Source: Bacteroidales bacterium
GTDB taxonomy: Bacteria; Bacteroidota; Bacteroidia; Bacteroidales; UBA932
Direction of reading: 5' to 3'
NCBI GenBank assembly: GCA_017465225.1
Contig: JAFTWQ010000006.1
Location: forward strand, 35,509-99,508
Length of the DNA: 64,000 nt
Shown: positions 47,653-57,800 of the stretch, piece after piece
Position numbering within the stretch: the first letter of the stretch is position 1
How the letters are laid out: every line of letters starts with the position of its first letter
Translations under genes and position numbers: made by a program
The notes under the pieces: generated by a model
What the model was told of the DNA's origin: nothing
Databases searched by the model: none
What the model saw: the letters and a program-made list of their open reading frames with translations, nothing else

Positions 47653-48174
47653 ATGAACGATAAATTTATAATACCTCTAAATGGATTGGCATCCGGTGAG
47701 AACAGGTTCTCATGGCATGCCGGCAAGGAGTTCTTCGAAACTTTTGAGAATGCGGAAATCCTTGATGCTGACCTTGATGTGTCGGTGGTGGCGGAGAAGT
47801 CCGGACGATATCTCGGAGTTGACTGCGAGGTGGACGGAACAGTGACTGTGGTTTGCGACAGATGTCTGGAAGATCTGGTTATGCCGATCGGGACGGATAT
47901 CATGATGAGCGTCAAATATGGCGATGAGGATTCGTCGGAAGACCATCAGGAAGGTGAAAGGGAGATCGTCTTCGTGCCGGAAGGAGAAGCGGAGCTTGAC
48001 TTGAGTCAGATAATCTATGACTATGTGTGTCTTTCGCTTCCTATGCAGCGCCATCATGAAGAAGGGGAGTGCAATCCTGAGGCGATGAAGCATCTCACAG
48101 GAGGAGAACCTGTCGCGACAGAGGTTCCAGACATGAACAATCCGTTCGCGGCTCTGAAGGAACTGATGAAGTAG
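47653..48174 (+). CDS. DUF177 (YceD) protein linked to 23S rRNA/L32
   Basis: This 173-residue YceD-family protein is encoded in front of rpmF, as in many bacteria. The family contributes to 23S rRNA accumulation. The conserved CDRCLEDL (about residue 72) and the later YDYVCLSLPMQRHH are family signatures. The start ATG 47653 follows the -7 box. A single palindromic-repeat arm lies between it and rpmF. Confidence 0.88.
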   Translation: MNDKFIIPLNGLASGENRFSWHAGKEFFETFENAEILDADLDVSVVAEKSGRYLGVDCEVDGTVTVVCDRCLEDLVMPIGTDIMMSVKYGDEDSSEDHQEGEREIVFVPEGEAELDLSQIIYDYVCLSLPMQRHHEEGECNPEAMKHLTGGEPVATEVPDMNNPFAALKELMK

Positions 48175-48178
48175 AATG

Positions 48179-48203
48179 GCATCCCGAGCTTGTCGAGGGA
48201 TCT
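48179..48203. repeat. Single palindromic-repeat arm between DUF177 and rpmF
   Basis: GCATCCCGAGCTTGTCGAGG followed by GATCT lies 4 bp after the DUF177 stop. It shares its layout (ATYCC/TGAGC ... GGATCT) with the arms near groES and udk, though with several changes. TCCC and GGGA can form a small hairpin. Confidence 0.5.
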
Positions 48204-48241
48204 TGTTGGAAGAAAAACAAATAAATTAAAAATATAGAACA

Positions 48242-48424
48242 ATGGCACATCCAAAACACAAAGTCTCTAAGCAGAGACGTGACAAAAGAAGAACACATGA
48301 CGTGGCTGTAGTTCCTACACTCGCTACATGTTCAAACTGTGGTGCTACAATCATGTACCACAGAGTATGTCCTGAGTGCGGCTATTACAGAGGCCGTCAG
48401 ATCATCGAGAAGAAGGCTGAGTAG
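48242..48424 (+). CDS. rpmF: 50S ribosomal protein L32
   Basis: L32 is a small zinc-ribbon large-subunit protein. It has 60 residues, the start MAHPKHKVSKQRRDKRRTH and four cysteines as CSNC and CPEC, the metal-binding form. The ATG follows an A-rich leader. tRNA-Arg lies 18 bp downstream. Confidence 0.97.
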   Translation: MAHPKHKVSKQRRDKRRTHDVAVVPTLATCSNCGATIMYHRVCPECGYYRGRQIIEKKAE

Positions 48425-48442
48425 TCTTCTTTTCTTTACGAT

Positions 48443-48514
48443 GGCCCTGTAGTTCAACGGATAGAATGGAGGTTTCCTAAACCTTAGATAGCAGTTCGAT
48501 TCTGCTCGGGGCTA
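48443..48514 (+). tRNA. tRNA-Arg (anticodon CCT)
   Basis: A 72-nt cloverleaf from GGCCCTG to CGGGGCT plus discriminator A. The anticodon stem GAGGT/ACCTT encloses TTCCTAA, giving CCT. The T arm GCAGTTCGATTCTGC is intact. The CCA end is not encoded. Confidence 0.94.
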
Positions 48515-48520
48515 CGAGAA

Positions 48521-48548
48521 AGCCTGGCTGATGAAGCCGGGCTTTTTT
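48521..48548 (+). terminator. Terminator after tRNA-Arg
   Basis: AGCCTGGCT pairs with AGCCGGGCT (one G-T pair), followed by TTTTTT. It ends the DUF177-rpmF-tRNA transcript. Confidence 0.85.
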
Positions 48549-48596
48549 CGTGTCCTGCGGGCTGCTTTCCTTGTTTGGTTATAAGCAAATTATGAT

Positions 48597-48604
48597 TATC
48601 TTTG
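48597..48604 (+). promoter_or_regulatory. -7 box (TATCTTTG) for ridA
   Basis: TATCTTTG lies 25 nt before the ATG at 48630. An earlier in-frame ATG at 48606 starts 1 nt after the box and is too close to be used. Confidence 0.65.
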
Positions 48605-48629
48605 TATGCTAAACCAAATATTGTCAGAA

Positions 48630-49004
48630 ATGAAAAGAATTATTGCAACTCCGGATGCGCCAAAGGCGGTGGGCCCTTATTCACAGGCTGTAGAAGTGAA
48701 TGGAACTCTTTATATTTCAGGTCAGATTCCTGTGAATCCTGCTGACGGAAAGGTACAGGAGGATATCGTGGCTGCCGCTCACCAGTCTCTCAAGAACATC
48801 GGTGCGATCCTCAAGGAGGCAGGCATGACATATGACAATGTCGTAAAGACAACAGTACTTCTCGCTGACATCGCAGACTTCAAGGCAGTCAACGAGGTGT
48901 ATGCAGAGTATTTCACAGGTGACAAGCCTGCAAGAGCATGCTATCAGGCTGCTGCTCTTCCTCTTGGCGTGAAGGTCGAGATCGAGGCTATCGCTGTCAA
49001 ATAA
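48630..49004 (+). CDS. RidA-family reactive intermediate deaminase
   Basis: RidA hydrolyses reactive enamine/imine intermediates made by PLP enzymes. From ATG 48630 the protein has 124 residues. KAVGPYSQAV and LYISGQIPVNP are typical; the catalytic arginine is in PARACYQ, and EIEAIAVK ends the protein. Its stop overlaps the start of the next gene (TAATG). The paired downstream gene is unrelated in sequence. Confidence 0.93.
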   Translation: MKRIIATPDAPKAVGPYSQAVEVNGTLYISGQIPVNPADGKVQEDIVAAAHQSLKNIGAILKEAGMTYDNVVKTTVLLADIADFKAVNEVYAEYFTGDKPARACYQAAALPLGVKVEIEAIAVK

Positions 49005-51202
49005 TGAACAGAAAGACTCTCATACTTTGTCTGGCCGTATTGGCCGTAATGATTGCAGGTGTCGGAATTGCTGTCGCTGTCCTTTACTCGGACAGCGACA
49101 GCGGCGATGCCCGTAAAGAAAGCGCTGTGCCGGATCAGGGACGCTACAGGCTTCTGCCTGCAGTTCCCGCTGATGCCGTGCTGGTGGCTTGTTTTTCAGA
49201 TATCAAGGACGCGTCTTCGGGCGTCTTGTCCGGTTTTGGCTTTCCTCAGTCGGTTTCGGCACATATCGATGACTTCAGGTCGTTGTCTTCTGCGTCGATG
49301 ACTGTTTCGCTGCATTTCAGCGGAAAGCTTCATCCTCTTTATGTGTTCGATGCCGGCAGACCGGCTGCGGAGCCTTCGGAGGATGCTTCAGCCCTTATGG
49401 CTCTTGCTGCGGAAAAGGGCATGAAGGCTGATTTCGTTCCCGACCATTCCTTCGTGATCGTGTCGGATTCCGAGACTCTTCTCAAATCTTCTCTCCGCCA
49501 TCTGGAAAAATCAATCTCGGTAAAGGATGCTTCCGGCTTTGCTGCCGCGGCTTCTTCGGTATCGGGTAATGATGTAGTATTCTTCTCCAACACTCATGCG
49601 AAGATGCTCATGATGGAGATGTTCACACGCAGGTATGCCGCCCATAATCCTTTCATAGCGTCTCTCGCTCAATGGACGGCCGTCGGTATAGCCAAGGCGG
49701 ATGCTTCAGGTGCATACATGACTGCTGCTGCGGTCCATGAGAACGATGCTTCTGACTTCATGACCGTTCTTTCAAAGTCCGAACCTGCTGTGTCCAAGGT
49801 TGCCCGGATGCTTCCTTCCTATACGGTTTCCGCAGTATCTCTTCCAATGAAGAAGGTCGAGCCGTATGTTGAGGCATATGAGGCATATATGGACTCCAAG
49901 CAGTCCCTTCAGTCGTTCCGTAAGAAGAGGAAGGACCTGCAGACAAAGACCGGTATCAATCCGGAGGATTTCATGAAGAGGCTTGATGTGAAGGAAGTCG
50001 CAAGGGCTGTGTTCATGTCCGGCGGTGCTCTTGATACGGTCAACCTCATGAGGGTCGGCCGTCAGGATACGCTGATTTTCGTAGGCACGCAGAACAAGTC
50101 TTTCAAGGACTATGTCCCTGCCACTCATTCATGGCCATACGCATCCTTTGCCGCTTCTGTCTTTGGAAAATTCTTCGAACTCAAGGACGAGTCATGCTTC
50201 ACGTATATGGACGGATGGATCGTTTCCGGAAGCATGAAGGCCGTGGAGGAGTATGTCCAGGGCAAGACCCTTGCTTACAGTCTGGTCGAGTACATGGCTG
50301 ATGCGGGGCAGAAGGATATGCTTTCGTCAGAGGCCTCTCTCGTGGCATATTTCTCTCTTACAGAGCATCTTGAAGGTCATGATGCCATATTCAGCAAGCC
50401 CGTGGCTGAGGCTATCAAGCCTCTCTATGAGGGATGTGACTATTGTCCGGCCGTTCTTTCAGTTGCGAAGTCGAAGCATGGAATGCAGATGAATCTGCAG
50501 ATGCCTAGGCTCAACATGATGAAGACCAAGGCTCCGGAATTTGAACGTGATACGACTGTCGTGATTCCGGAAGGACCGTTCCGTGTGAAGAACTCCGGTA
50601 CCGGAAATATGAATGTCTTCTATCAGAACAGCCATGGCTCGCTTTGCCTCCAGGAGGAGGGCGGAAAGGGCCTTTGGGGCGTTCCGTTCGACGGAAAGCT
50701 TTGCGGAACCGCGCAGAATGTCGATTATTATGCGAACGGAAAGCTTCAGATCATCTTCGGGTCAGGCTCGAAGATATATATAATCGACAGGCTCGGCCGT
50801 TTCGTTACAGGATTCCCGATAGATCTCGGAAAGGAGATCCTGGTGGGTCCGGATCTGTATGACTTCAATGGTACGAAGGCATACAACATTATGGTCCTTC
50901 ATAAGGACAACACGATTGAAATGTACAATCTCAAGGGCAGGAAGCCTTCTTCATGGAAGACTATCACCGCTCCGGAGACGATAAAAGGGCTTCCTGAGCG
51001 CATACAGGTGGGCGGAAACACCTTCTGGGTGGTCAGGACGTCGATACAGACATTGATATATCCGTTCGGTGGAGGCGGAGCGCTGACGCTCTTCAAGGGT
51101 GATCAGATGATCCTTCCGGACAGTGAGGTACGGATTGTGGACGGCACCTCCGTAAGCGTCGACTGCTATGACGGCCAGGCCAGAACGGTGAAGCTTAAAT
51201 AG
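49004..51202 (+). CDS. Large single-pass membrane protein of unknown function
   Basis: I do not recognise this 732-residue protein with certainty. It has a short cytoplasmic start, one membrane helix (about 7-27) and a long extracytoplasmic part. The first 500 residues are helical and mixed, with PADAVLVACFSDIKD near 50 and repeated short Ser/Ala-rich motifs, a DUF3352-like arrangement. From about 525 to the end the sequence is beta-rich with several similar blades (GLWGVPFDGKL, KIYIIDRLGRFVTGFP), suggesting a small beta-propeller. Its start overlaps ridA by one base. An acyl-CoA synthetase follows at 26 bp. Confidence 0.75.
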   Translation: MNRKTLILCLAVLAVMIAGVGIAVAVLYSDSDSGDARKESAVPDQGRYRLLPAVPADAVLVACFSDIKDASSGVLSGFGFPQSVSAHIDDFRSLSSASMTVSLHFSGKLHPLYVFDAGRPAAEPSEDASALMALAAEKGMKADFVPDHSFVIVSDSETLLKSSLRHLEKSISVKDASGFAAAASSVSGNDVVFFSNTHAKMLMMEMFTRRYAAHNPFIASLAQWTAVGIAKADASGAYMTAAAVHENDASDFMTVLSKSEPAVSKVARMLPSYTVSAVSLPMKKVEPYVEAYEAYMDSKQSLQSFRKKRKDLQTKTGINPEDFMKRLDVKEVARAVFMSGGALDTVNLMRVGRQDTLIFVGTQNKSFKDYVPATHSWPYASFAASVFGKFFELKDESCFTYMDGWIVSGSMKAVEEYVQGKTLAYSLVEYMADAGQKDMLSSEASLVAYFSLTEHLEGHDAIFSKPVAEAIKPLYEGCDYCPAVLSVAKSKHGMQMNLQMPRLNMMKTKAPEFERDTTVVIPEGPFRVKNSGTGNMNVFYQNSHGSLCLQEEGGKGLWGVPFDGKLCGTAQNVDYYANGKLQIIFGSGSKIYIIDRLGRFVTGFPIDLGKEILVGPDLYDFNGTKAYNIMVLHKDNTIEMYNLKGRKPSSWKTITAPETIKGLPERIQVGGNTFWVVRTSIQTLIYPFGGGGALTLFKGDQMILPDSEVRIVDGTSVSVDCYDGQARTVKLK

Positions 51203-51228
51203 ATAATGTACTTTAACTTAGAAACAAT

Positions 51229-52887
51229 ATGGAATTCACATCAGTAAACAAGATTTTTGAAGCATCCTTCAGGAAGAATTGGGATCGCCCTGCGATTTCA
51301 AACTACCATGGGGAGACCCTCCATTTCAAGGATGTCGCAAGGCGTATGGAGAAGCTGCACATCATGTTCGAGGAGTGCGGCCTTCAGAAAGGAGACAAGG
51401 TTGCCATCTGTTCGAGAAACCAGGCCAACTGGGCTGTGACTTTCCTTGCGATCATGACATACGGAGCTGTTCCGGTTCCGCTTCTTCATGAGTTCAAGTC
51501 AGCGAACATCCACCATCTTGTAAACCATTCGGAGGCAAAGATCCTCTTCGTCGACGATGTAATCTGGGAGGGCCTTTCGGAGTCTGAGATGCCGGATCTC
51601 CACGCCATCATCCAGGTAAATAATTTCAGGATACTTTATGCAGCAGACGAAAATATCGTCGAGGCGAAGGCGCATCTCAACGAGCTTTTCGGAAGGAAGT
51701 TCCCGGAGGCATTCGTTCCGGAGTCCCTCAACTACTATGAGGATTCAGCGGATGAGCTTGCCGTAATCAACTATACTTCAGGCACATCTGGTTTCTCGAA
51801 GGGAGTCATGATCCCATACCGTGCGATCTTCTCGAACATTGAGTTCGGACGCAAGGTGCTTCCACAGCTCAACGAGAAGTCCAGAGTGGTCTCTATGCTT
51901 CCATGCGCCCATATGTACGGCCTCATGTTCGAGGTGCTCTATGAGCTTTCAGTTGGATGCCATGTGCATTTCCTTTCGCGTCTCCCGAGCCCGAAGGTGA
52001 TCATGCAGGCTCTTGCGGAGGTGAAGCCAAGCGTTGTGATCGCGGTGCCGCTCGTGATAGAGAAGATCTACAAGAGCAAGGTGAAGCCGGTGCTCGAGAA
52101 GGAGGGAATCAAGTTCCTCATGAAGGTTCCCGGACTCAATCAGGTCGTTCTCAACAAGGTGAAGGCCGAGCTGATCAACGCTTTCGGTGGCGAGTTCTAT
52201 GAGGTGATCATCGGAGGTGCCGCTTTCAACAAGGAGGTAGAGGCATTCTTCAAGAAGATGGAGTTCCCGTTTACCGTCGGCTACGGTATGACAGAGTGTG
52301 CTCCTATCATTACATATGACGACTGGAAGGACGAAAAGCTTTATTCTTGCGGAAAGGCTGCCCCTAACATGGAAGTGCGCATCGAGTCCAAGGATCCTGT
52401 AAACATTCCTGGCGAGATCCAGGTGAAGGGTGCTAACGTGTTCCTCGGATATTTTAAGAACGAGGAGGCTACAGCCGAGGTGTTCACCGAGGACGGATGG
52501 TTCCGTACAGGAGACATGGGTGTGCTTGACACAGACGGAAGCCTTTTCATCAAGGGCCGCACAAAGTGCATGATCCTCGGTCCTAGCGGACAGAACATCT
52601 ATCCGGAGGAAGTGGAGACGGTGATCAACAGCCAGCCATATGTGGTTGAATCACTTGTGATCGAGGATAACGGTGGTCTTACAGCCCTCATCTATCCTGA
52701 CTTCCAGCAGGGAGCAAAGGACGGAATGCCGCAGGATGAATTCGTAAAGTATATGGAAGGCACACTTTCAGAGCTTAACAAGGAACTTCCTAACTATGCG
52801 AAGCTCAAGAAGATCGAGGTGATGTCCGAGGATTTCGAGAGGACACCGAAGAAAAGCATCAAGAGATATCTTTATCAGAGAAGCTAA
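51229..52887 (+). CDS. Long-chain acyl-CoA synthetase (AMP-binding enzyme)
   Basis: This enzyme activates fatty acids to acyl-CoA (or acyl-ACP) through an adenylate. It has 552 residues. The P-loop NYTSGTSGFSKGVM is at about 181-194, YGMTECAP is the adenine motif, and DGWFRTGDMG the hinge aspartate region; the C-terminal KKSIKRYLYQRS has the catalytic Lys. It is close to the FadD/LACS-type enzymes of Bacteroidetes. No obvious promoter lies in the 26-bp gap after the preceding gene. The dCMP deaminase gene follows after 1 bp. Confidence 0.92.
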   Translation: MEFTSVNKIFEASFRKNWDRPAISNYHGETLHFKDVARRMEKLHIMFEECGLQKGDKVAICSRNQANWAVTFLAIMTYGAVPVPLLHEFKSANIHHLVNHSEAKILFVDDVIWEGLSESEMPDLHAIIQVNNFRILYAADENIVEAKAHLNELFGRKFPEAFVPESLNYYEDSADELAVINYTSGTSGFSKGVMIPYRAIFSNIEFGRKVLPQLNEKSRVVSMLPCAHMYGLMFEVLYELSVGCHVHFLSRLPSPKVIMQALAEVKPSVVIAVPLVIEKIYKSKVKPVLEKEGIKFLMKVPGLNQVVLNKVKAELINAFGGEFYEVIIGGAAFNKEVEAFFKKMEFPFTVGYGMTECAPIITYDDWKDEKLYSCGKAAPNMEVRIESKDPVNIPGEIQVKGANVFLGYFKNEEATAEVFTEDGWFRTGDMGVLDTDGSLFIKGRTKCMILGPSGQNIYPEEVETVINSQPYVVESLVIEDNGGLTALIYPDFQQGAKDGMPQDEFVKYMEGTLSELNKELPNYAKLKKIEVMSEDFERTPKKSIKRYLYQRS

Positions 52888-52888
52888 T

Positions 52889-53302
52889 ATGGAAAAATTT
52901 GACCGCAGCTACATTCAGATGGCAGGAGTCTGGGCGCAGAACTCCTACTGCAAGCGCCGCCAGGTCGGTGCACTGCTCGTAAAGGACAGAATGATCATTT
53001 CTGACGGATACAACGGTACTCCGGCAGGCTTCGAGAACATTTGCGAGGATGAGAACGGAGTGACAAAGCCATATGTGCTGCATGCTGAGGCCAATGCGAT
53101 AACCAAGGTCGCAAAATCCGGCAACAGCAGCAAGGACGCGACCTTGTATGTGACGGCATCTCCATGCGTGGAGTGTGCAAAGCTCATCATTCAGGCCGGA
53201 ATCAGGAGGGTTGTATATCGTGACGCATACCGCCTCACCGATGGAATCGACCTTCTGACAAGGGCAGGAATCGAAGTAGAACAGGTTGATGAAACGAATT
53301 AA
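52889..53302 (+). CDS. dCMP/cytidine deaminase-family protein
   Basis: This zinc deaminase probably converts dCMP to dUMP for thymidylate synthesis (ComEB-like). It has 137 residues. The zinc site is HAEANAI (His and catalytic Glu) with PCVEC downstream. The conserved start RSYIQMAGVWAQNSYCKRRQVGALLVKD fits dCMP deaminases. It overlaps the following S41 protease gene by 14 bp, which suggests coupled translation. Confidence 0.88.
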   Translation: MEKFDRSYIQMAGVWAQNSYCKRRQVGALLVKDRMIISDGYNGTPAGFENICEDENGVTKPYVLHAEANAITKVAKSGNSSKDATLYVTASPCVECAKLIIQAGIRRVVYRDAYRLTDGIDLLTRAGIEVEQVDETN

Positions 53303-54884
53303 CGATAATATCTTTGTCGCACTCCTTGGCGTCGTCCTGGGAGTGCTTCTTACTATGGTCACCTATAAGGCCATCGAACCGAAGAGGAAGTTTGACGGTG
53401 ACTACAACAGATGGCGCAAGCTCAATCTCATCCTTCATGAGGTGGAACGCAACTATGTGGATACCATCAACATGGAGGGTATGACGGATGCTGCCATCAT
53501 GGCGGCCCTTTCGGAACTTGATCCCCACTCGGTATATCTTCCCCCTGTGGAACTTACCGAGTCAGAGACCGAATTGTCCGGCAATTTCGAAGGCATCGGC
53601 ATAACATTCAATGTTCCTAATGATACCGCCGTGGTCATCAGCCCCGTGCAGGGAGGCCCTTCGGAAAAGGCCGGCCTGATGCAGGGAGACAGGATCGTGC
53701 GTGTGGATGACAAGGACATTGCGGGAGTGAAGATGCCGCAGGACAGCATGATCAGGCTCATGAAGGGCCCGAAGGGAACCAAGGTGAAGATCACCGTCAG
53801 CCGTGACGGAGTCCTGATTCCTTTCGATATCGTCCGCGACAAGATTCCGGTTCATTGCGTTGACGCAGCTTTCATGATAGATGAAACTACCGGCTACATC
53901 AAGCTGTCAAAGTTCACAAGGACCACATACAAGGAGTTCAGCGAAGCGTCTGAAAAGCTGCTCGGCATGGGCATGAAACGCCTGATCTTCGACCTCAGGG
54001 ACAATACCGGAGGCTATTTCGACCAGTCATGGAAGCTTGCCAACGAGTTCCTTGAGAGAGGTGACGAGGTCGTATATATGGAAGGACTTCACAGGCCTCG
54101 TCAGGATTTTGATGCAGACGGAAGAGGCCGCATGAAGGATATAGAGATATCCGTGCTGATAGATGAGGGTACGGCTTCTTCAAGCGAAATCTTCTCCGGA
54201 GCCATCCAGGATAACGACAGGGGTATCATCGTCGGCAGACGCTCTTTTGGAAAGGGTCTCGTGCAGGAGCCGATCAACTTTACAGACGGCTCCGGAATAC
54301 GCCTTACCGTGTCGCGTTTCTATACACCTTCAGGACGTTGCATCCAGAAGCCTTATGACGGTGATTATCAGTATGATATATATGAACGTTATGCTCATGG
54401 CGAGATGACTTCGGCCGACAGCATGAAGGTGGATACTACGGCTGTGTTCTATACTGTGCGTGGGCGCAGGGTGTATGGCGGCGGCGGTATCATTCCGGAT
54501 GTGTTTGTCCCTATCGACACTACTAAGGCCACGACATTCTACGTCGAGTGCAACAGGAAGGCTACGGCCGTGCGCTTTGCACAGACCATGTTCGACAAAT
54601 ACCGTGGCACTCTTGCCGGCATCGATGATTTCTCCAAGCTTGAGACATATCTCCAGAGTCTCGATCTTCCTGGCCAGTTCCTCGAGTATGCTTCCCGTGT
54701 GGACGGCATCAGGCCGAAGGAAGGGGAGTGGGAGGAGACCGCTTCATATATGGTCCCTCAGCTCAATGCCCTTGTCGGCAGATTCTCCAAGCTTGAGGAT
54801 GAGGCTTTCTATCGTTTCTATCTTCAGATAGACGATACCATACAGGCTGCTCTGAAGAATCCGAGCGTGGTTGAATTTCTATGA
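53289..54884 (+). CDS. S41-family C-terminal processing peptidase
   Basis: This Ser/Lys protease of the CtpA/Prc group trims envelope proteins. From ATG 53289 it has 531 residues. An N-terminal membrane helix or signal anchor lies at about 8-27, a PDZ domain at about 90-170, and the catalytic Ser in GTASSSEIF (residues 294-302), with the Lys in RRSFGKGLVQ. The length and domain order are normal. It overlaps dCMP deaminase upstream; the large LRR protein overlaps it by 4 bp downstream (ATGA). Confidence 0.93.
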   Translation: MKRINDNIFVALLGVVLGVLLTMVTYKAIEPKRKFDGDYNRWRKLNLILHEVERNYVDTINMEGMTDAAIMAALSELDPHSVYLPPVELTESETELSGNFEGIGITFNVPNDTAVVISPVQGGPSEKAGLMQGDRIVRVDDKDIAGVKMPQDSMIRLMKGPKGTKVKITVSRDGVLIPFDIVRDKIPVHCVDAAFMIDETTGYIKLSKFTRTTYKEFSEASEKLLGMGMKRLIFDLRDNTGGYFDQSWKLANEFLERGDEVVYMEGLHRPRQDFDADGRGRMKDIEISVLIDEGTASSSEIFSGAIQDNDRGIIVGRRSFGKGLVQEPINFTDGSGIRLTVSRFYTPSGRCIQKPYDGDYQYDIYERYAHGEMTSADSMKVDTTAVFYTVRGRRVYGGGGIIPDVFVPIDTTKATTFYVECNRKATAVRFAQTMFDKYRGTLAGIDDFSKLETYLQSLDLPGQFLEYASRVDGIRPKEGEWEETASYMVPQLNALVGRFSKLEDEAFYRFYLQIDDTIQAALKNPSVVEFL

Positions 54885-57800
54885 GAATGCTTCTGAAACA
54901 TGTTTTAAATGTCGCATTTGCGGCATTGTTTCTTTGTTCATGTGTGGATGAACATGGGCAGGAGGGACATGTCACAAAGCATAAGTTTTCTGTATCTGTT
55001 GCTGATGGAAGCGTGGCGGACAGTCTCTGTCTGGCCTTTGATGGTGATGTGGCTGTTTCCGGAGGCGCGGAACCTTTGAAGATAAGTAAAGGAAAGGCTG
55101 AAGGCATGGTGGCGGAAGCCGAAGAGTACTATGCTGCATATCCTGCAGAAGCCTTCCTGTATTTCTCTCCAGATGAGCCGTCTTCGGTCACCATGCGTCT
55201 TCCTGTAGTCCAGACTGCCGTAAAGGGCAGCATACCGGAGGGAACGGATCTGGCTGTCGCTTCCACTTCATCCGACGAAATGTCTTTCGAATTTGGAGAC
55301 ATGCTTTCATATATCAGGTTCAGCATTACTGAAGAGGCGGGGAAATTAAGGTCCATATCATTGATTTCCACATATGGAGCAAGAATTTCTGGAGATTTTG
55401 CAGTGAGTTGCCTTGATGAGGACAGGGAGGTTTTCCCTATGCCTTCATCGGCATCTAATGTGAGCCTGAAACCATCAGGAGAGTATTTTGAACCTGGTGA
55501 ATATTATGTTGCGGTTTTCCCTGAAGCTAACAGGGGTGAACTCTATGTCTTGTTTGAAAATGAGTCCGGAGAACTTGCCGTCAAAAGCTTTTCCGCAATG
55601 GATGATACCGCAGACGGACGGATAAGGGATATCGGGGATTTCCGTTTTCTGGATTACCGCCATGAGGATTTCTTCCCTTATTCATCGACTTTCCGTTCAG
55701 TGCAGGGTATAGGAGCCAGATCGGAAGTGTTCTTCTTTACGGGTCATGAGTTTGACGTGAGGGTCATCAGAGGCGAGGATTGGCTGCATATTGTACGTAC
55801 AAGAAGTCTGGAAATGCATTCTTTCCAGTACGAAGCTGATGCCAATGACGGCGAGGCGAGATACGGTGAGATAGCGGTTGAGAGTCTTGATGGCTCGGTG
55901 CGTCTTGTCTATACTGTTTATCAGCAGCCTGCCGTAAAGAGCCAGCCCGACGATATCCGTGAGGCATTGATCGATCTGTATGATTCAACAGACGGAGACA
56001 GATGGACAAGAAATGACAACTGGTGCTCGGATCTGCCGCTGTCCGAGTGGTATGGAATCACGACCAATAAGGAGGCCGGCATTTCAGATGATGATGGAGT
56101 GTCCAGAATCGCTCTTTCAAATAATAACCTGACAGGTACTCTTCCTTCATCAATAGGGGCGCTTTCAGGGGGAAGGACTGGTATCTCTCTGAGCTCCAAC
56201 CATATTTCGGGAACCTTGCCGAAGGAGGCTTTTCGATTAGAGACACTCGATCTGGGTAATAATGAAATAGATGCTATTGAGGCGCCTGATGATCCGTCAG
56301 GAATCATGGCCATCCATATTTATCTCCACAATAACAGGATATCCGGTCCTCTTCCCGAGTATCTTGGCTATGCTCCTGTACTACAAAACCTGAGGCTTGA
56401 AAACAACTGTTTTACCGGGCAGATTCCGTCTTCCTATTCTCGTCTGATAGCTTCGAATGCGGTGCTGCATCTGAATGGAAACGAACTTTCCGGCCGGATC
56501 CCTGATGACATCCTCGATAAGCCGGGATTCGCTACTGTATGGCCGCAGATATTCTGGCAGAACGGCGAAGGCTTTGACCTTTCAGGCGTGCGCCTTCGTG
56601 CCCCTGTTACCTATTATGTGAGGAATTACGAAACCCGTTACATCGAGGGCCCGTATTATGCTGCTGATGTCTATTGGGAAAACAAGTATACGGTAATATA
56701 TGACGGCTGGACTGAAGCCGATCTCAATCTGGATCTGCTGGCATGGTATGATGCATTTCATGATGCCGGGCTTGAGGTCATTTCCAGAGCTTCTAAATAT
56801 GATGCCGGCCTTAATGAGCTGGGACTCGAGTGGATACATGTATATGACTTCAGGTACATTCATGGCTCATATCTCCAGATGCCGTTTTATCCGAATATGG
56901 CTCTTGTCGACCGTGAGGGGTATTATGTCGTTGATCCGGTCACCGGCACTCCGGAGGAGATATTCGCATTGCTCAGGGAAGAGTTCGGCGACCTTCCGTC
57001 TCCTGTACCTCCTCCCGGACCTGAACCGGAGCCTCTGCCGGAGCCTGAAGCTTCCGTTCTTCAGGAGGCTTCCGAAGGCAATGGAATTGATGTCGTGCTC
57101 ATGGGAGACGCGTTTTCAGTCCAGGAGATCAATGACGGTACCTATGAGAGTGTCATGGAGGATGTCATGGAATATTTCTTCGATGTGGAGCCGTTCAGAA
57201 GCTACAGGCATCTTTTCAATGTGCATATGATTACGGTAGCTTCCGGGCAGAGCGGATATGCTGATGGCACCGATACACCTTTGCAATGCAGATACGGGGA
57301 TGGCAATTCCATTACTGGTTCGGATGATGCCGCTTTCAGATATGCCCGTATGGCTGTCCCGGAAGGAAGGATGGACGAGACCCTTGTAATTGTGGTCCTC
57401 AATTCCGACACGTTCGGAGGTTCATGCTATATGTACCCTCCAGATAAAGGTGACAGCGCGAACGGAAGGGCCGTGACTTATATTCCTGCAGTCGATATGA
57501 AGTTACATCTGCGCGGTCTGGTGCAGCATGAGGCCTGCGGACATGGATTCGCAAAGCTTGCAGACGAGTATTTCGAGCCTTCTGCTTCGGGGATATCTTT
57601 GGAAATGAAGCTGAAGATGGAGGAAGACGAGAAGTACGGCTGGTGGAGCAATGTGGATTTCACGGATGACCCGTCTGAAGTGAAATGGGCTCATTTCCTG
57701 TCCGATCCGAGATATGAGGATGAGAATCTGGGTGTGTTTGAAGGCGCCCGTGGCTGCTCGACAGGAATATGGAGGGCATCATACCAGAGCATAATGAAGG

